This document shows positions 51,404 to 60,130 of a stretch of DNA of 64,000 bases, in pieces. This DNA is from Phycisphaerales bacterium. Its GTDB lineage: Bacteria; Planctomycetota; Phycisphaerae; Phycisphaerales; SM1A02. The stretch is taken from the NCBI GenBank assembly GCA_028278245.1, contig JANQEQ010000029.1:1-64000 (forward strand). The letters run 5' to 3'. The notes beneath the pieces were generated by a model. That model did not search any database, had not been told where the DNA came from, and saw nothing but the letters and a program-made list of their open reading frames with translations. Position numbers and translations under genes: made by a program. The stretch's first letter is position 1, and each line of letters opens with the position of its first letter.

Positions 51404-52162
51404 TTAAATGTGTGGGGGGGTGGCGGCTTCCCGCATGAGACGCTTCATTTCCCGGACTGCCTCGCGGATGCCCACGAAGATTGATCGAGCCACGATTGAA
51501 TGTCCGATGTGCAGTTCGCGCACACCCGGTAAAGCAGCTATCGGTTGCACATTGTAATAATTCAGTGCGTGCCCCGCGTTGAAGCGCATTCCTTCCTGGC
51601 GAATCAACGCGCCGGCTTCTCGCACCTTCTCCAGTTCCCCAAGTACTTCCGGACTTTCCGAATCGCGCCCATTTTCGTAGAACGCATGTGCATAGGGGCC
51701 GGTATGCACTTCGCAGACGGAAAAGCCGCATTCGCGCGCTGCTTCGATCTGGTGAGCTTCCGCATCGATGAACGCGCTGACTGTCAGCCCGGCTGATCGC
51801 AGTTCGCCCACCACTTCCTTCAGATGAGACAACTGGCCTGCAACATCAAGACCGCCTTCCGTCGTGACTTCCTGTCGTCCTTCGGGAACCAGCATGACAA
51901 GATGAGGTTTTATCCGGCAGGCGATGTCGACCATTTCCGCCGTCGCGGCCATCTCAAGATTCACCTTGATCTGCGCCAGATCCATCAGGCGGCGAAGATC
52001 ATCATCATTGACATGCCGACGATCTTCCCGCACGTGGAGTGTAATGCCATCGGCCCCGCCCAGATGTGCTTCCACCGCTCCCCACACCGGGTCAGGTTCG
52101 TAGGTCATCCGTGCCTGGCGGACCGTGGCGATATGATCAATGTTGACGCCCAGCTCGATCAT
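51404..52162 (-). CDS. pdxJ: Pyridoxine 5'-phosphate synthase
   Basis: A 252-residue TIM-barrel enzyme from ATG 52162; a 69-codon upstream extension is rejected because MIELGVNIDHIATVRQARMT is the conserved start. ADGITLHVREDRRHVNDDDL is the PdxJ signature, followed by IKVNLEMAATAEMVDIA, LVPEGRQEVTTEGGLDV and RFNAGHALNYYNV near the end. It closes the pyridoxine ring from 1-deoxyxylulose phosphate and 3-amino-2-oxopropyl phosphate. It is followed by dapA and the Nudix gene in the same direction. Confidence 0.93.
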   Translation of the reverse strand: MIELGVNIDHIATVRQARMTYEPDPVWGAVEAHLGGADGITLHVREDRRHVNDDDLRRLMDLAQIKVNLEMAATAEMVDIACRIKPHLVMLVPEGRQEVTTEGGLDVAGQLSHLKEVVGELRSAGLTVSAFIDAEAHQIEAARECGFSVCEVHTGPYAHAFYENGRDSESPEVLGELEKVREAGALIRQEGMRFNAGHALNYYNVQPIAALPGVRELHIGHSIVARSIFVGIREAVREMKRLMREAATPPHI

Positions 52163-52331
52163 ACACAAGCCTAGGCGCGCCTGATGATATTCACCAGTCC
52201 CCACCTGACGAAACCGGCTTGCAGATGGGTGTGAATAAAGAATAACACTTGATTCCACCGGCCATGGTGAGGTTTTTATTCGGCGACTATACTGGTTCCC
52301 CGGGGAGTCAATATCGTTGGAGAATGGGATC

Positions 52332-53015
52332 ATGACATCGTTTGCGCAAAAACTGAAACAACTCCACAATGATCTCGCTCTCCAGGGAGATCGTGTACTG
52401 GATCTCCTGCTTCGGGCGGTTGACTGCTACTTTGACCGCGATGTGGAAAAAGCTCATGAGGTCGTCAGTGCAGATGACCACATCGATCGGGTTGATGTTG
52501 AAATCGAACGGGCATCCATCCCACTTCTGACGATGGGTGAAACGGATGAACATCAGATACGATTTGTCCTCACCATCGTCAAGGTGAACAATGAGCTGGA
52601 ACGAATCGCAGATGGCGCAGTGAATATTGCCCAGGTAGTCTGCACTTACTCCGAACAAATGGTGGAAGAAGTTCCGGCGACATTCAAGGTGATGGCCAAC
52701 AGCGTGGTGGGCATGTTACGCGACACCAATCGCGCCCTGATGGAACTCAATGTGGATCTGGCAGAGCAGGTTTTGGGATTTGATGACACGGTCGATCAAT
52801 TCAAAAAGGAAATCGGCATCATCACTGAGAAAAAAGTCGCGTCCGGTGAGATCAGCGTCAACTTTGCCTTCCGAATCCGAACCGTCACCGCCCAACTGGA
52901 ACGCATCGCTGATCACTGCACCAACGTGTGCGAGCAGGTGATCTATCTGGAATCAGGCAAGATTGTTCGTCATCTTGCCAGTGGCTGGACCAAACCCACA
53001 GATCCAAAACAATGA
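52332..53015 (+). CDS. phoU: Second PhoU-family protein
   Basis: A 227-residue helical protein from ATG 52332; the longer frame begins at TTG 52317. There are two PhoU-type three-helix repeats: about 5-100 with VLTIVKVNNELERIADGAVN, and about 118-215 with RTVTAQLERIADHCTNVCEQ. The E-R-I-A-D signature is in both. It lies outside the pst operon, by itself and divergent from pdxJ, so it may have a separate role, for example with a Na/Pi cotransporter or other kinases. The 65% lysine/aspartate-rich surface is not diagnostic. Confidence 0.85.
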   Translation: MTSFAQKLKQLHNDLALQGDRVLDLLLRAVDCYFDRDVEKAHEVVSADDHIDRVDVEIERASIPLLTMGETDEHQIRFVLTIVKVNNELERIADGAVNIAQVVCTYSEQMVEEVPATFKVMANSVVGMLRDTNRALMELNVDLAEQVLGFDDTVDQFKKEIGIITEKKVASGEISVNFAFRIRTVTAQLERIADHCTNVCEQVIYLESGKIVRHLASGWTKPTDPKQ

Positions 53016-53128
53016 CGCTCCGATCATTTTCAGACCGAATACCGTCTTAAATTTTTGACTGCCTGCCGATGATCGAGCTATCGTTTTTCTCCCGACGAGT
53101 AACCATCTCAGCGTTTTTGATTTGATCG

Positions 53129-54589
53129 ATGAGTCACACGATGTCCCAGCAATATGAGTCGATTCTCGCCGTCCTGAAGAAGCATCAGCAGGAGCATATC
53201 CTGGCTGGGTATGCCAATCTGGAGCCGCAGCAACAGGAGAAACTGCTCGGAGAGCTTGCGCAACTTGATTTCGAGTCTCTCGACGATTTGATTAGTCAAT
53301 ATGTGCGTCAGCGCCCCATGACGGATATCCCCACGGATCTTGCACCCGCTCCGTATTACCCACTCACCACGCGATCCGATGACTGGCCTGACTCCGCAGA
53401 GCAGCCTGACTATTACCACCGACTCGGTAGTGATGCGGTCCGGCAGGGGAAGCTGGCGGCTTTCACCGTGGCCGGGGGTCAGGGCACGCGCCTGGGATGG
53501 AATGGGCCCAAGGGAACCTATCCTGCCACTGTTGTCACCGGCAAGCCGCTCTTCCAGTGCTTTGCGGAACAGATCCTGGCGGCGCAGGAAAAATATGATG
53601 TCCACATTCCCTGGTACATCATGACCAGCCCGCTCAATGATGCGACTACGCAGGCATTCTTCATCGATAACAACTACTTCGGCCTCTCCCGCAACGATGT
53701 GTTCATGTTCCCCCAGGGGATTCTGCCCTCGTTCGATGCTGCCACCGGCAGACTGCTACTGGCGGAAGCCGATACGCTGGCGGTTAATCCCAACGGCCAC
53801 GGCGGATCAATCCAGGCGCTGCGTGAAAGTGGCGCCGTGGAGGATATGATCGCGCGCGGGATCGAACACATCAGTTACTTCCAAATCGACAATCCATTGG
53901 TGAATGTGATCGATCCGCTGTTCCTCGGTCTGCACCTGGCCGCACCGGACAGTTCAGCGGAGATGTCCAGCAAGATGGTGCCCAAGACCGATCCTGAGGA
54001 AAAGGTTGGTGTTTTCTGCCAGAGCGCCGGTAAGACGATGGTGATCGAATACTCCGATCTCCCTGATCAATACATGCACCAGCGCGATGAACAGGAAAAA
54101 CTCCTTTTCCTGGCCGGTTCAATTGCGATCCATCTGATCAGCGTCAGCTTCGTTGAAAAACTTACCGCTGACAGCAAACATTTTGCCCTGCCTTATCATC
54201 GGGCGGACAAAAAAGTACCGCATGTCGATCCCCAGACCGGTGATCGGATTGAGCCAAAGGAACCCAACGGTGTGAAACTGGAAGCATTTGTGTTCGATGC
54301 TATCCCACTGGCTGAATCATCGATCGTGATGGAAACCAGCCGAGAATCTGAGTTTGCCCCGATCAAGAACGCTCAGGGAACTGATTCGCCTGCCACATCG
54401 CACCAACTTCAATCAGATCGAGCCGGCACATGGTTGGAATCGGTGGGGATTTCTATCCCGCGTGATAGCGATGGTCACGTTGATGCCCTGTTGGAGATAA
54501 GTCCGCTGACAGCACTACATGCAGAAGATCTCGATGCACTTGATGATCTTCCTTCTGCAATCAAAGTCGGTGAGGAATTGGCTATCTGA
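53129..54589 (+). CDS. UDP-sugar pyrophosphorylase (UDPGP / UAP1-like)
   Basis: A 486-residue enzyme. The nucleotide-binding loop VAGGQGTRLGWNGPKGTYPA lies at about residues 114-133, with YIMTSPLNDATTQAFF, NGHGGSIQALRESGAVEDM and FQIDNPLVNVIDPLFLG following. These patterns match eukaryotic-type UDP-N-acetylglucosamine pyrophosphorylase (UAP1) more than bacterial GlmU. KTDPEEKVGVFCQSAGKTMV and VIEYSDLP are further matches. It probably makes UDP-GlcNAc or a related UDP-sugar. Its TGA directly abuts the stop of the convergent glycerate kinase gene with no spacer. Confidence 0.85.
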   Translation: MSHTMSQQYESILAVLKKHQQEHILAGYANLEPQQQEKLLGELAQLDFESLDDLISQYVRQRPMTDIPTDLAPAPYYPLTTRSDDWPDSAEQPDYYHRLGSDAVRQGKLAAFTVAGGQGTRLGWNGPKGTYPATVVTGKPLFQCFAEQILAAQEKYDVHIPWYIMTSPLNDATTQAFFIDNNYFGLSRNDVFMFPQGILPSFDAATGRLLLAEADTLAVNPNGHGGSIQALRESGAVEDMIARGIEHISYFQIDNPLVNVIDPLFLGLHLAAPDSSAEMSSKMVPKTDPEEKVGVFCQSAGKTMVIEYSDLPDQYMHQRDEQEKLLFLAGSIAIHLISVSFVEKLTADSKHFALPYHRADKKVPHVDPQTGDRIEPKEPNGVKLEAFVFDAIPLAESSIVMETSRESEFAPIKNAQGTDSPATSHQLQSDRAGTWLESVGISIPRDSDGHVDALLEISPLTALHAEDLDALDDLPSAIKVGEELAI

Positions 54590-55714
54590 TCAGGGTTTTC
54601 GTTGGTCCACTATTTCCTGCGTCAATTCTGCCAGCGCGGCCGCCGTGTCATTCCAGGCGCGTTCCCGGCCGAAACGATCCGACAAACTATGCCATTGGGA
54701 AAAGTGTTGTTTCAGCGCGTTCTTATCATTCTCTTTCAGGTCGTCACTTACCGATCCAGCCAGCGCGATCGTTGGCACACGATGTTTCTGAGCACATTGT
54801 GCAACACCAAAACACGCTTTCCCCTGTAATGTCTGTGCATCAAGACAACCCTCACCGGTCAGTACCAGATCTGCATTGCGACAGCGCTGATCAAACCGCA
54901 CAGCATCAAGTACCAGTTCCACGCCGCGGGATAACTCCGCATCACAGAAATGCACCAGCCCGAATGCCGATCCCCCTGCTGCCCCGTATCCCGGGGTATC
55001 AGGATTCGCGCTGACAAGTTTGGCCAAATGACACAGTCCATGATCAAGTTGTTGGACCTGCTCGGGGGTTGCTCCCTTTTGCGGGCCGTACACCGCAGCC
55101 GCTCCCTGCTTGCCGCACAGGGGATTGGTAACATCACAGGCAACTTGTATCTCTGGATGAGGTAATAAATGAGATGGCTCCACACGACTGATAACCTGCA
55201 ACATTCCTCCCGTTATCGGCTGCGTGATCAACTGATCGTGCTGATCGTAAAAACGAATCCCGAGCGCCTGAGCCAGTCCCGCTCCACCGTCGACAGTTGC
55301 GCTGCCTCCCAGTCCGATGATGATCGATTGACATCCACGATCCATTGCTGCACGAACGAGTTCACCCGTGCCGTATGTTGTTGTGTGCATCGGATCACGA
55401 GCATCCATCGCCAGCAGCGCCAGTCCCGATGCCTGGGCTAACTCGACAATGCCCAGCGTACCGGCACCGTCGATTCCATAGCGTGCCATCACTGGATGAT
55501 CACTCCCCAGCGGTCCTGCCACCTGCTGCTCATGAAGAGTGCCTCCGGTCGCAGATACGAGTGATTCAAGCGTACCCTCCCCGCCGTCAGCAATCGGGCA
55601 AATATCCACCGTCACATCCACTCCTGCACGCTGAGCACCTTCTGCCAGCGCACAAGCCGCTTCCTGTGCGGTGAGCGTCTCCTTGAAACTGTCCGGAGCA
55701 CACAGAATTCTCAT
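54590..55714 (-). CDS. Glycerate kinase (GarK/GlxK family)
   Basis: A 374-residue protein from ATG 55714 (MRILCAPDSFKETLTAQEAA); the 54-codon extension upstream is rejected. CPIADGGEGTLESLVSATGG and IGLGGSATVDGGAGLAQALG are signatures of glycerate kinase type 1. CDVTNPLCGKQGAAAVYGPQ, GAAGGSAFGLVHFCDAELSR and ADLVLTGEGCLDAQTLQGKA follow in order. It phosphorylates D-glycerate to 2-phosphoglycerate. Convergent to the UDP-sugar pyrophosphorylase gene. Confidence 0.92.
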   Translation of the reverse strand: MRILCAPDSFKETLTAQEAACALAEGAQRAGVDVTVDICPIADGGEGTLESLVSATGGTLHEQQVAGPLGSDHPVMARYGIDGAGTLGIVELAQASGLALLAMDARDPMHTTTYGTGELVRAAMDRGCQSIIIGLGGSATVDGGAGLAQALGIRFYDQHDQLITQPITGGMLQVISRVEPSHLLPHPEIQVACDVTNPLCGKQGAAAVYGPQKGATPEQVQQLDHGLCHLAKLVSANPDTPGYGAAGGSAFGLVHFCDAELSRGVELVLDAVRFDQRCRNADLVLTGEGCLDAQTLQGKACFGVAQCAQKHRVPTIALAGSVSDDLKENDKNALKQHFSQWHSLSDRFGRERAWNDTAAALAELTQEIVDQRKP

Positions 55715-55867
55715 TTTAGCTGAATCCTCAAGACATACTCGGCGATAGATTCCAAAGGATACTCCAGAACTTTGTTCTACTCTTCCCTGTAGATCAGGAT
55801 ACACTCTGATTGTCTCCCCAGCCTCATGTGATTTCTTTTCATATCCCAATCCCCACTCAGCCCAGTT

Positions 55868-56581
55868 ATGGAACAATTCGTCGATGCCAATCTCAGCACG
55901 TATGGCCCGTTGGCGGTATTTCTGCTGCTGATGCTCTCCGGCGTGGGGATTGCACTGGGCGAGGAGATGGTCACGATTCCCGCTGGGGTTCTCATCGCTA
56001 CCGGGCAGATGAATTTTCTTGTCACAGCTGTTTGTGCTTACGTCGGAATCGTGTTAGCGGATTTTCTCTGGTTTGGGATATGTCATCACCTGGGAACACG
56101 ATTGCTTCACATGAAATGGAGTAAACGCCTCATCCATCCGCGCCGCTTGTTGGAAGCTAAGCATCAATTCGATTCCCGGGGAGTATGGTTCATTGTGATT
56201 GCGCGCTTTATTCCCAGCAGTCGCACCACGGCGATAACCGTGGCCGGCATGTTTCAGATGCCCTTCTGGCAATTCGCCGCTGCCACTGCTTCCTGTGTAC
56301 TCATCACCGTACCGGTGCAATTAGGCTTGGGGTATCTCATTGGTATAGAGTTTGCGTTTGCCACTGAGAACATGGCCGATCTACTGCTCAAGACGGTAGG
56401 TTTGGTCATGGTGATTGTTGCGGTGACGTTGCTTTTCCGGTGGTGGACCTTGCGTCGGGCATCCAAGTGTCGACCACCGCGGGCGAAAATGTCCTGGCTC
56501 AAGCGATTCCATGTCCCCCACAGGAAGCGCCGCCTCAACAAAGGCACAACCACGAGTGTGGAAAAACCGAGTCGTGTTTGA
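55868..56581 (+). CDS. DedA/SNARE-associated family membrane protein
   Basis: A 237-residue protein with about five hydrophobic segments. GVGIALGEEMVTIPAGVLIA and FIVIARFIPSSRTTAITVAG are the DedA blocks (the latter with F-x-R-F/x-P-x-x-R), followed by FWQFAAATASCVLITVPVQL. The C-terminal tail (RRASKCRPPRAKMSWLKRFH) is strongly basic. DedA proteins support membrane homeostasis, in some cases as undecaprenyl-phosphate or phospholipid translocases. It shares the divergent region with glycerate kinase. Confidence 0.85.
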   Translation: MEQFVDANLSTYGPLAVFLLLMLSGVGIALGEEMVTIPAGVLIATGQMNFLVTAVCAYVGIVLADFLWFGICHHLGTRLLHMKWSKRLIHPRRLLEAKHQFDSRGVWFIVIARFIPSSRTTAITVAGMFQMPFWQFAAATASCVLITVPVQLGLGYLIGIEFAFATENMADLLLKTVGLVMVIVAVTLLFRWWTLRRASKCRPPRAKMSWLKRFHVPHRKRRLNKGTTTSVEKPSRV

Positions 56582-56601
56582 CTTCTATTCCTTACCGTAA
56601 G

Positions 56602-56633
56602 CCGGATCTGACGAGTCTACGAGGAAGATCCGG
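56602..56633. repeat. Inverted repeat CCGGATCT / AGATCCGG
   Basis: A perfect 8-bp inverted repeat (56602-56609 and 56626-56633) with a 16-nt loop lies just after the DedA gene. It may be a terminator without a T tract or a REP-like element. Confidence 0.45.
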
Positions 56634-56776
56634 ATCCCCTCACAACATCTCCCCGACACCATCCGCATTTTCCTCACTCTCTACGCTTGATCGTCAGATA
56701 CGGCTTGGGGATATATTTCCCTATACTATGTCGTCGTCTGAATAATCAGAATCGGCTCTGAATGCGGAGGCTGAAC

Positions 56777-57904
56777 ATGCGTGCCATTGTCACCGGCCAG
56801 GTCGGTATGAATAAGAAGCAATATCTCGAAGCGATCGCGCAACTCGGTGGTGAGCGCGGCCAGTCCGTCCACCTCTTCCATGTCGGCGACATGATGTATG
56901 CAGAAGGATCAGACATTCGGCCCGGGCGTATCCTTGATCTTCCCCTCAGCCGACTCCATGCTCTGCGCCGCTCGGTCTTCAAAGACATCATCAATCAATC
57001 GACTGACGAAACCAACGTCATCCTCAACACTCACGCGACGTTCCGTTGGAAACATGGCTTATTCCCCGCATTCGATTTCGATCAGATACGCGATTTTAAG
57101 CCCGATATGTTTATCTGCCTGGTTGATAACATCGAAGTGGTTCACCATCGACTCCATGCGGAACATGAGATCGACGCCACGCTCAAAGATTGCATGGTCT
57201 GGCGCGAAGAAGAAATTCTTGCCACGGAACTCATGGCGCAGGCAGTCGGCTGCCCCAACGATTTTTACATTATGGCGCGCGGCCGGCAGCAGGACACGGT
57301 GGAAAGTGCGCTGAACCTGATCACCCGCCAGGATATGCGAAAGGCTTATCCCAGCTTCCCCATGACGCATGTCGTGGATATGCCCGACGTGCTGGAGGAA
57401 ATCGATCACTTCCGCAACGAGCTGGCCCGGCATTTCATCACCTTCGATCCGGGCGATGTCGATGAAAAGCTGCTGCTTGATCGCGCCATTCAGGCAACCC
57501 GCGAGGGCCGGGACTTCCTGGAGGTTGCACCTCATGCATTTGGCGGACGAGCCGACAGCAAAGAGCCTATTCGCGTTCCCATACGGCAGATCCTCGATAT
57601 TGCTGGCGATATTGACGGCCAGATTTACATGCGCGACTTCAAGCTCATCGATCAGTCCGACATGATCTGCTCGTTCATTCCTGAACTGCCCAGTGGAATA
57701 CCCGGATTATCCAGTGGTGTGGAACGGGAACTTCAACACGCCTGGGAACACACCAAGGAAGTGTACGTGGTATGGAAACCGCAGAAAAATCCCAGCCCGT
57801 TCATCACCGAAACCGCTACGAAGATCTTCTCCAGCGTCGATGATGCACTGCGCTACTTTGAAGAAAACGGCATGTTTCCCGAACGCGATCTGTTTGGAAA
57901 TTAG
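56777..57904 (+). CDS. P-loop-like protein with a nucleoside 2-deoxyribosyltransferase-like C-terminus
   Basis: A 375-residue protein from ATG 56777, with GGAGGC upstream. The N-terminal half (about 1-200) begins MRAIVTGQVGMNKKQYLEAI, a degenerate P-loop (G-x-x-G-x-x-K), and has FHVGDMMYAEGSDIRPGR and MFICLVDNIEVVHHRL, like adenylate-kinase-type archaeal enzymes. The C-terminal part (about 270-370) has the pattern LIDQSDMICSFIPELPSGIP, SSGVERELQHAWEHTKEVYV and SPFITETATKIF, which fits the nucleoside deoxyribosyltransferase fold with Glu in G-V-E-R-E-L. I do not know its substrate. The two-part build is inference from motif reading. Confidence 0.55.
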   Translation: MRAIVTGQVGMNKKQYLEAIAQLGGERGQSVHLFHVGDMMYAEGSDIRPGRILDLPLSRLHALRRSVFKDIINQSTDETNVILNTHATFRWKHGLFPAFDFDQIRDFKPDMFICLVDNIEVVHHRLHAEHEIDATLKDCMVWREEEILATELMAQAVGCPNDFYIMARGRQQDTVESALNLITRQDMRKAYPSFPMTHVVDMPDVLEEIDHFRNELARHFITFDPGDVDEKLLLDRAIQATREGRDFLEVAPHAFGGRADSKEPIRVPIRQILDIAGDIDGQIYMRDFKLIDQSDMICSFIPELPSGIPGLSSGVERELQHAWEHTKEVYVVWKPQKNPSPFITETATKIFSSVDDALRYFEENGMFPERDLFGN

Positions 57905-57971
57905 CGCAACGTAAATTCAAATGCACCTTTCTCATTTTCATCAAAGCAATTTCAAGTGTTTCACGATCACT

Positions 57972-58001
57972 CTTCAACGAGCCGCGACCGTGAGGGAGCG
58001 G
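57972..58001 (+). repeat. Interspersed repeat, copy B (CAACGAGCCG type)
   Basis: CTTCAACGAGCCGCGACCGT then GAGGGAGCGG matches the minus-strand sequence at 49838-49866. It lies 170 bp upstream of truA, next to another palindrome. Confidence 0.75.
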
Positions 58002-58015
58002 ATCATGCTGTACCT

Positions 58016-58042
58016 CACGGGTATGACTCTGTCCTACCCGTG
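58016..58042. repeat. Palindromic element CACGGGTA / TACCCGTG
   Basis: A perfect 8-bp inverted repeat with an 11-nt loop (58016-58023 and 58035-58042). It follows copy B of the interspersed repeat by 14 bp and lies 33 bp before truA, so it may influence truA translation or be a terminator of the upstream gene. Confidence 0.6.
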
Positions 58043-58074
58043 GCACCCGCATATCGGAGCGGGGTATATCCAAC

Positions 58075-58845
58075 GTGCCACGATATAAACTGACCATTGC
58101 GTATGAGGGGACTGACTTCTACGGTTGGCAGAAGCAGCACCCCCCCACCCAGGAAGAGCCGATGCGCACAGCGCAAGGTGTACTGGAGGAAACAATACGT
58201 CATGTCTTTCGTGAACCGGTGCGACTGGTCGGCGCTTCGCGGACCGATTCTGGTGTTCACGCGCGCGGTCAGGTTGCTGCATTCACTGCCGAAAAGGAAC
58301 TCGACTTAGCGCGATTAACTGCCGCTCTTAATACCCATTTGCCTGATGACTTGCAGGTCGTCAAGGCGAGCATTGTGCATGATGATTTCAATCCCATCAG
58401 CAATGCGATCGCCAAGGGATATCGCTACCGGTTGGCTCACGGTCGCAAGCTGGAAAATCTGCCGCCATTGTTTGATCGTCGAATCACTGCGCGCACGCCT
58501 CATCTTCTAGATGTTGCTCCCATGCAGGAAGCAGCGCAGTGCATCATCGGTGAGCATGACTTTGCCAGTTTCACCCGCAGGAATCACGGCCGGGAAAGCA
58601 CGATCCGCACCGTTCACGATTGCACGGTGACCGCAACCACATCCCGCCTGCTGCGGATTGATGTTTCCGGCAACGGTTTTCTCTATAACATGGTACGCAT
58701 TATCGCCGGGACATTGATGGAGGTTGGTCGCGGACACATAAGTCCAACTGATCTGCCGCGGATATTTGAAGCAAAGGATCGCGGCGCCACCGGGCCGACA
58801 CTTCCCGCTGAAGGTTTATGCCTGATGTGGATTCAGTATCCATAA
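58075..58845 (+). CDS. truA: tRNA pseudouridine synthase A
   Basis: A 256-residue enzyme starting at GTG 58075. The catalytic Asp is in GASRTDSGVHARGQVAAF (about residues 54-70). YEGTDFYGWQKQ at about 10-21 and SGNGFLYNMVRIIAGTLMEV near 198-217 are TruA blocks. It isomerises uridines 38-40 in the anticodon arm of many tRNAs. An insertion (HPPTQEEPMRTA) follows the first block, which is slightly longer than in E. coli TruA. It is preceded by repeats and followed by another REP-like element. Confidence 0.93.
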   Translation: MPRYKLTIAYEGTDFYGWQKQHPPTQEEPMRTAQGVLEETIRHVFREPVRLVGASRTDSGVHARGQVAAFTAEKELDLARLTAALNTHLPDDLQVVKASIVHDDFNPISNAIAKGYRYRLAHGRKLENLPPLFDRRITARTPHLLDVAPMQEAAQCIIGEHDFASFTRRNHGRESTIRTVHDCTVTATTSRLLRIDVSGNGFLYNMVRIIAGTLMEVGRGHISPTDLPRIFEAKDRGATGPTLPAEGLCLMWIQYP

Positions 58846-58866
58846 AATTCGCCATCCTCCCAATGG

Positions 58867-58885
58867 AACAGGCATTCCACCTGTT
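58867..58885. repeat. REP-like palindrome
   Basis: AACAGGCATTCCACCTGTT resembles the 46584 palindrome (GACAGGCGTCACGCCTGTC) in its ACAGGC and CCTGT core and lies between truA and the GT4 gene. Confidence 0.5.
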
Positions 58886-58946
58886 TTCTCCAAATCATCA
58901 TTGCTCGCTTTCTCCGGCTTCTCCGCGGTACACTATGGGGTGAATC

Positions 58947-60101
58947 ATGCGCATCATGCACATTTCAACCCGGTTGATCCTCGGCGGATCGCAGGAAAAT
59001 ACCGTTCTTTCCTGTGAAGGACAGGCGGATCGTGGTCACGATGTGTCGCTTGTATTCGGGCCAATCTACGGGCCTGAAGGTTCGCACCTTCAACGCGCCC
59101 AATCCCACGGCGGAATCGAGTGCATCGAAACGCCCCATCTCGTGCGGCAACTCAGCCCAATCAAGGATTGGCGATGCTATTGCGATTTACGCAAACTGAT
59201 CCGCAAGTGGAAACCCGACGTTGTGCATACACATTCATCCAAGGCGGGAATCCTCGGCCGATTCGCAGCCTGGAAAGAAAACGTCCCGCGTGTGGTTCAC
59301 ACAATACACGGATTACCGTTCCATCCGTATCAATCGTTCTGGCGGAATGCGGTGTACATCCTGGCTGAGCGCATGGCTGCCAAGCGCTGTCATGTAATCG
59401 TGTGTGTCGCCAAGGCGATGCAGGATCAGGCTCTGAAAGCACGGATTGGTACAGAGGAGCAATACAAGGTTGTCTATTCCGGGATGGAAGTTGAGCGATT
59501 TCTCCAGCCGGCATGGACGCGCGCAGAAGTCCGCGAGGAATTGGGCATCGGAGAAAATGATTTTCTTATCGGCACCATCGCGCGCCTGGCAGAACTCAAA
59601 GGCCATGATGATCTGCTCGACGCTCTGGGTGATTACATGATCGATCGTCCCCAGCTCAAAATAATCTGGGTGGGTGACGGCTGGTGGCGCGATCGTCTGC
59701 TGGATCGGGTCAAGTCAATGGGATTGACCGATCGGCTCATCACGACCGGGCTCGTACCGCCGGAGGAAATTCCCAAGTATCTGCAGGCAATGGATGTCCT
59801 GGTACACCCCAGTTACCGTGAGGGTCTGCCGCGCACAGTGACGCAGGGTCTGCTCAGCGGTATTCCAGTCACCGCTTACGACGTGGACGGATCACGCGAG
59901 GTCTGTCTGGACGGCATAACCGGTAAGCTGGTTACACCCGGTGACACTGCCATGCTGCGTGAAGCCATCCTGTGGATGATGGATCACCCGGAAGAACGGG
60001 CTGAGATGGGACAGCGCGGCCGGGAACGATGCAAGGAAATGTTCGCAGCAGGAACCATGGTCGAGCAACTGGAATCAGTTTACGTTTCACGAGACTCATA
60101 A
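58947..60101 (+). CDS. Family 4 glycosyltransferase
   Basis: A 384-residue GT-B fold enzyme. The N-terminal acceptor-binding side begins MRIMHISTRLILGGSQENTV, with VVHTHSSKAGILGRFAAW. The C-terminal donor site has IGTIARLAELKGHDDLLDAL, WVGDGWWRDRLLDRV and the E-x7-E-type region YREGLPRTVTQGLLSGIPV. The family usually extends lipid-linked or surface glycans. It precedes a PIG-L deacetylase (29-bp spacing), a pairing known from bacillithiol and mycothiol synthesis as well as glycolipid pathways. Substrate is not assigned. Confidence 0.87.
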   Translation: MRIMHISTRLILGGSQENTVLSCEGQADRGHDVSLVFGPIYGPEGSHLQRAQSHGGIECIETPHLVRQLSPIKDWRCYCDLRKLIRKWKPDVVHTHSSKAGILGRFAAWKENVPRVVHTIHGLPFHPYQSFWRNAVYILAERMAAKRCHVIVCVAKAMQDQALKARIGTEEQYKVVYSGMEVERFLQPAWTRAEVREELGIGENDFLIGTIARLAELKGHDDLLDALGDYMIDRPQLKIIWVGDGWWRDRLLDRVKSMGLTDRLITTGLVPPEEIPKYLQAMDVLVHPSYREGLPRTVTQGLLSGIPVTAYDVDGSREVCLDGITGKLVTPGDTAMLREAILWMMDHPEERAEMGQRGRERCKEMFAAGTMVEQLESVYVSRDS

Positions 60102-60130
60102 CCGCTGGTTCAATCACCACGAGGTAACGC

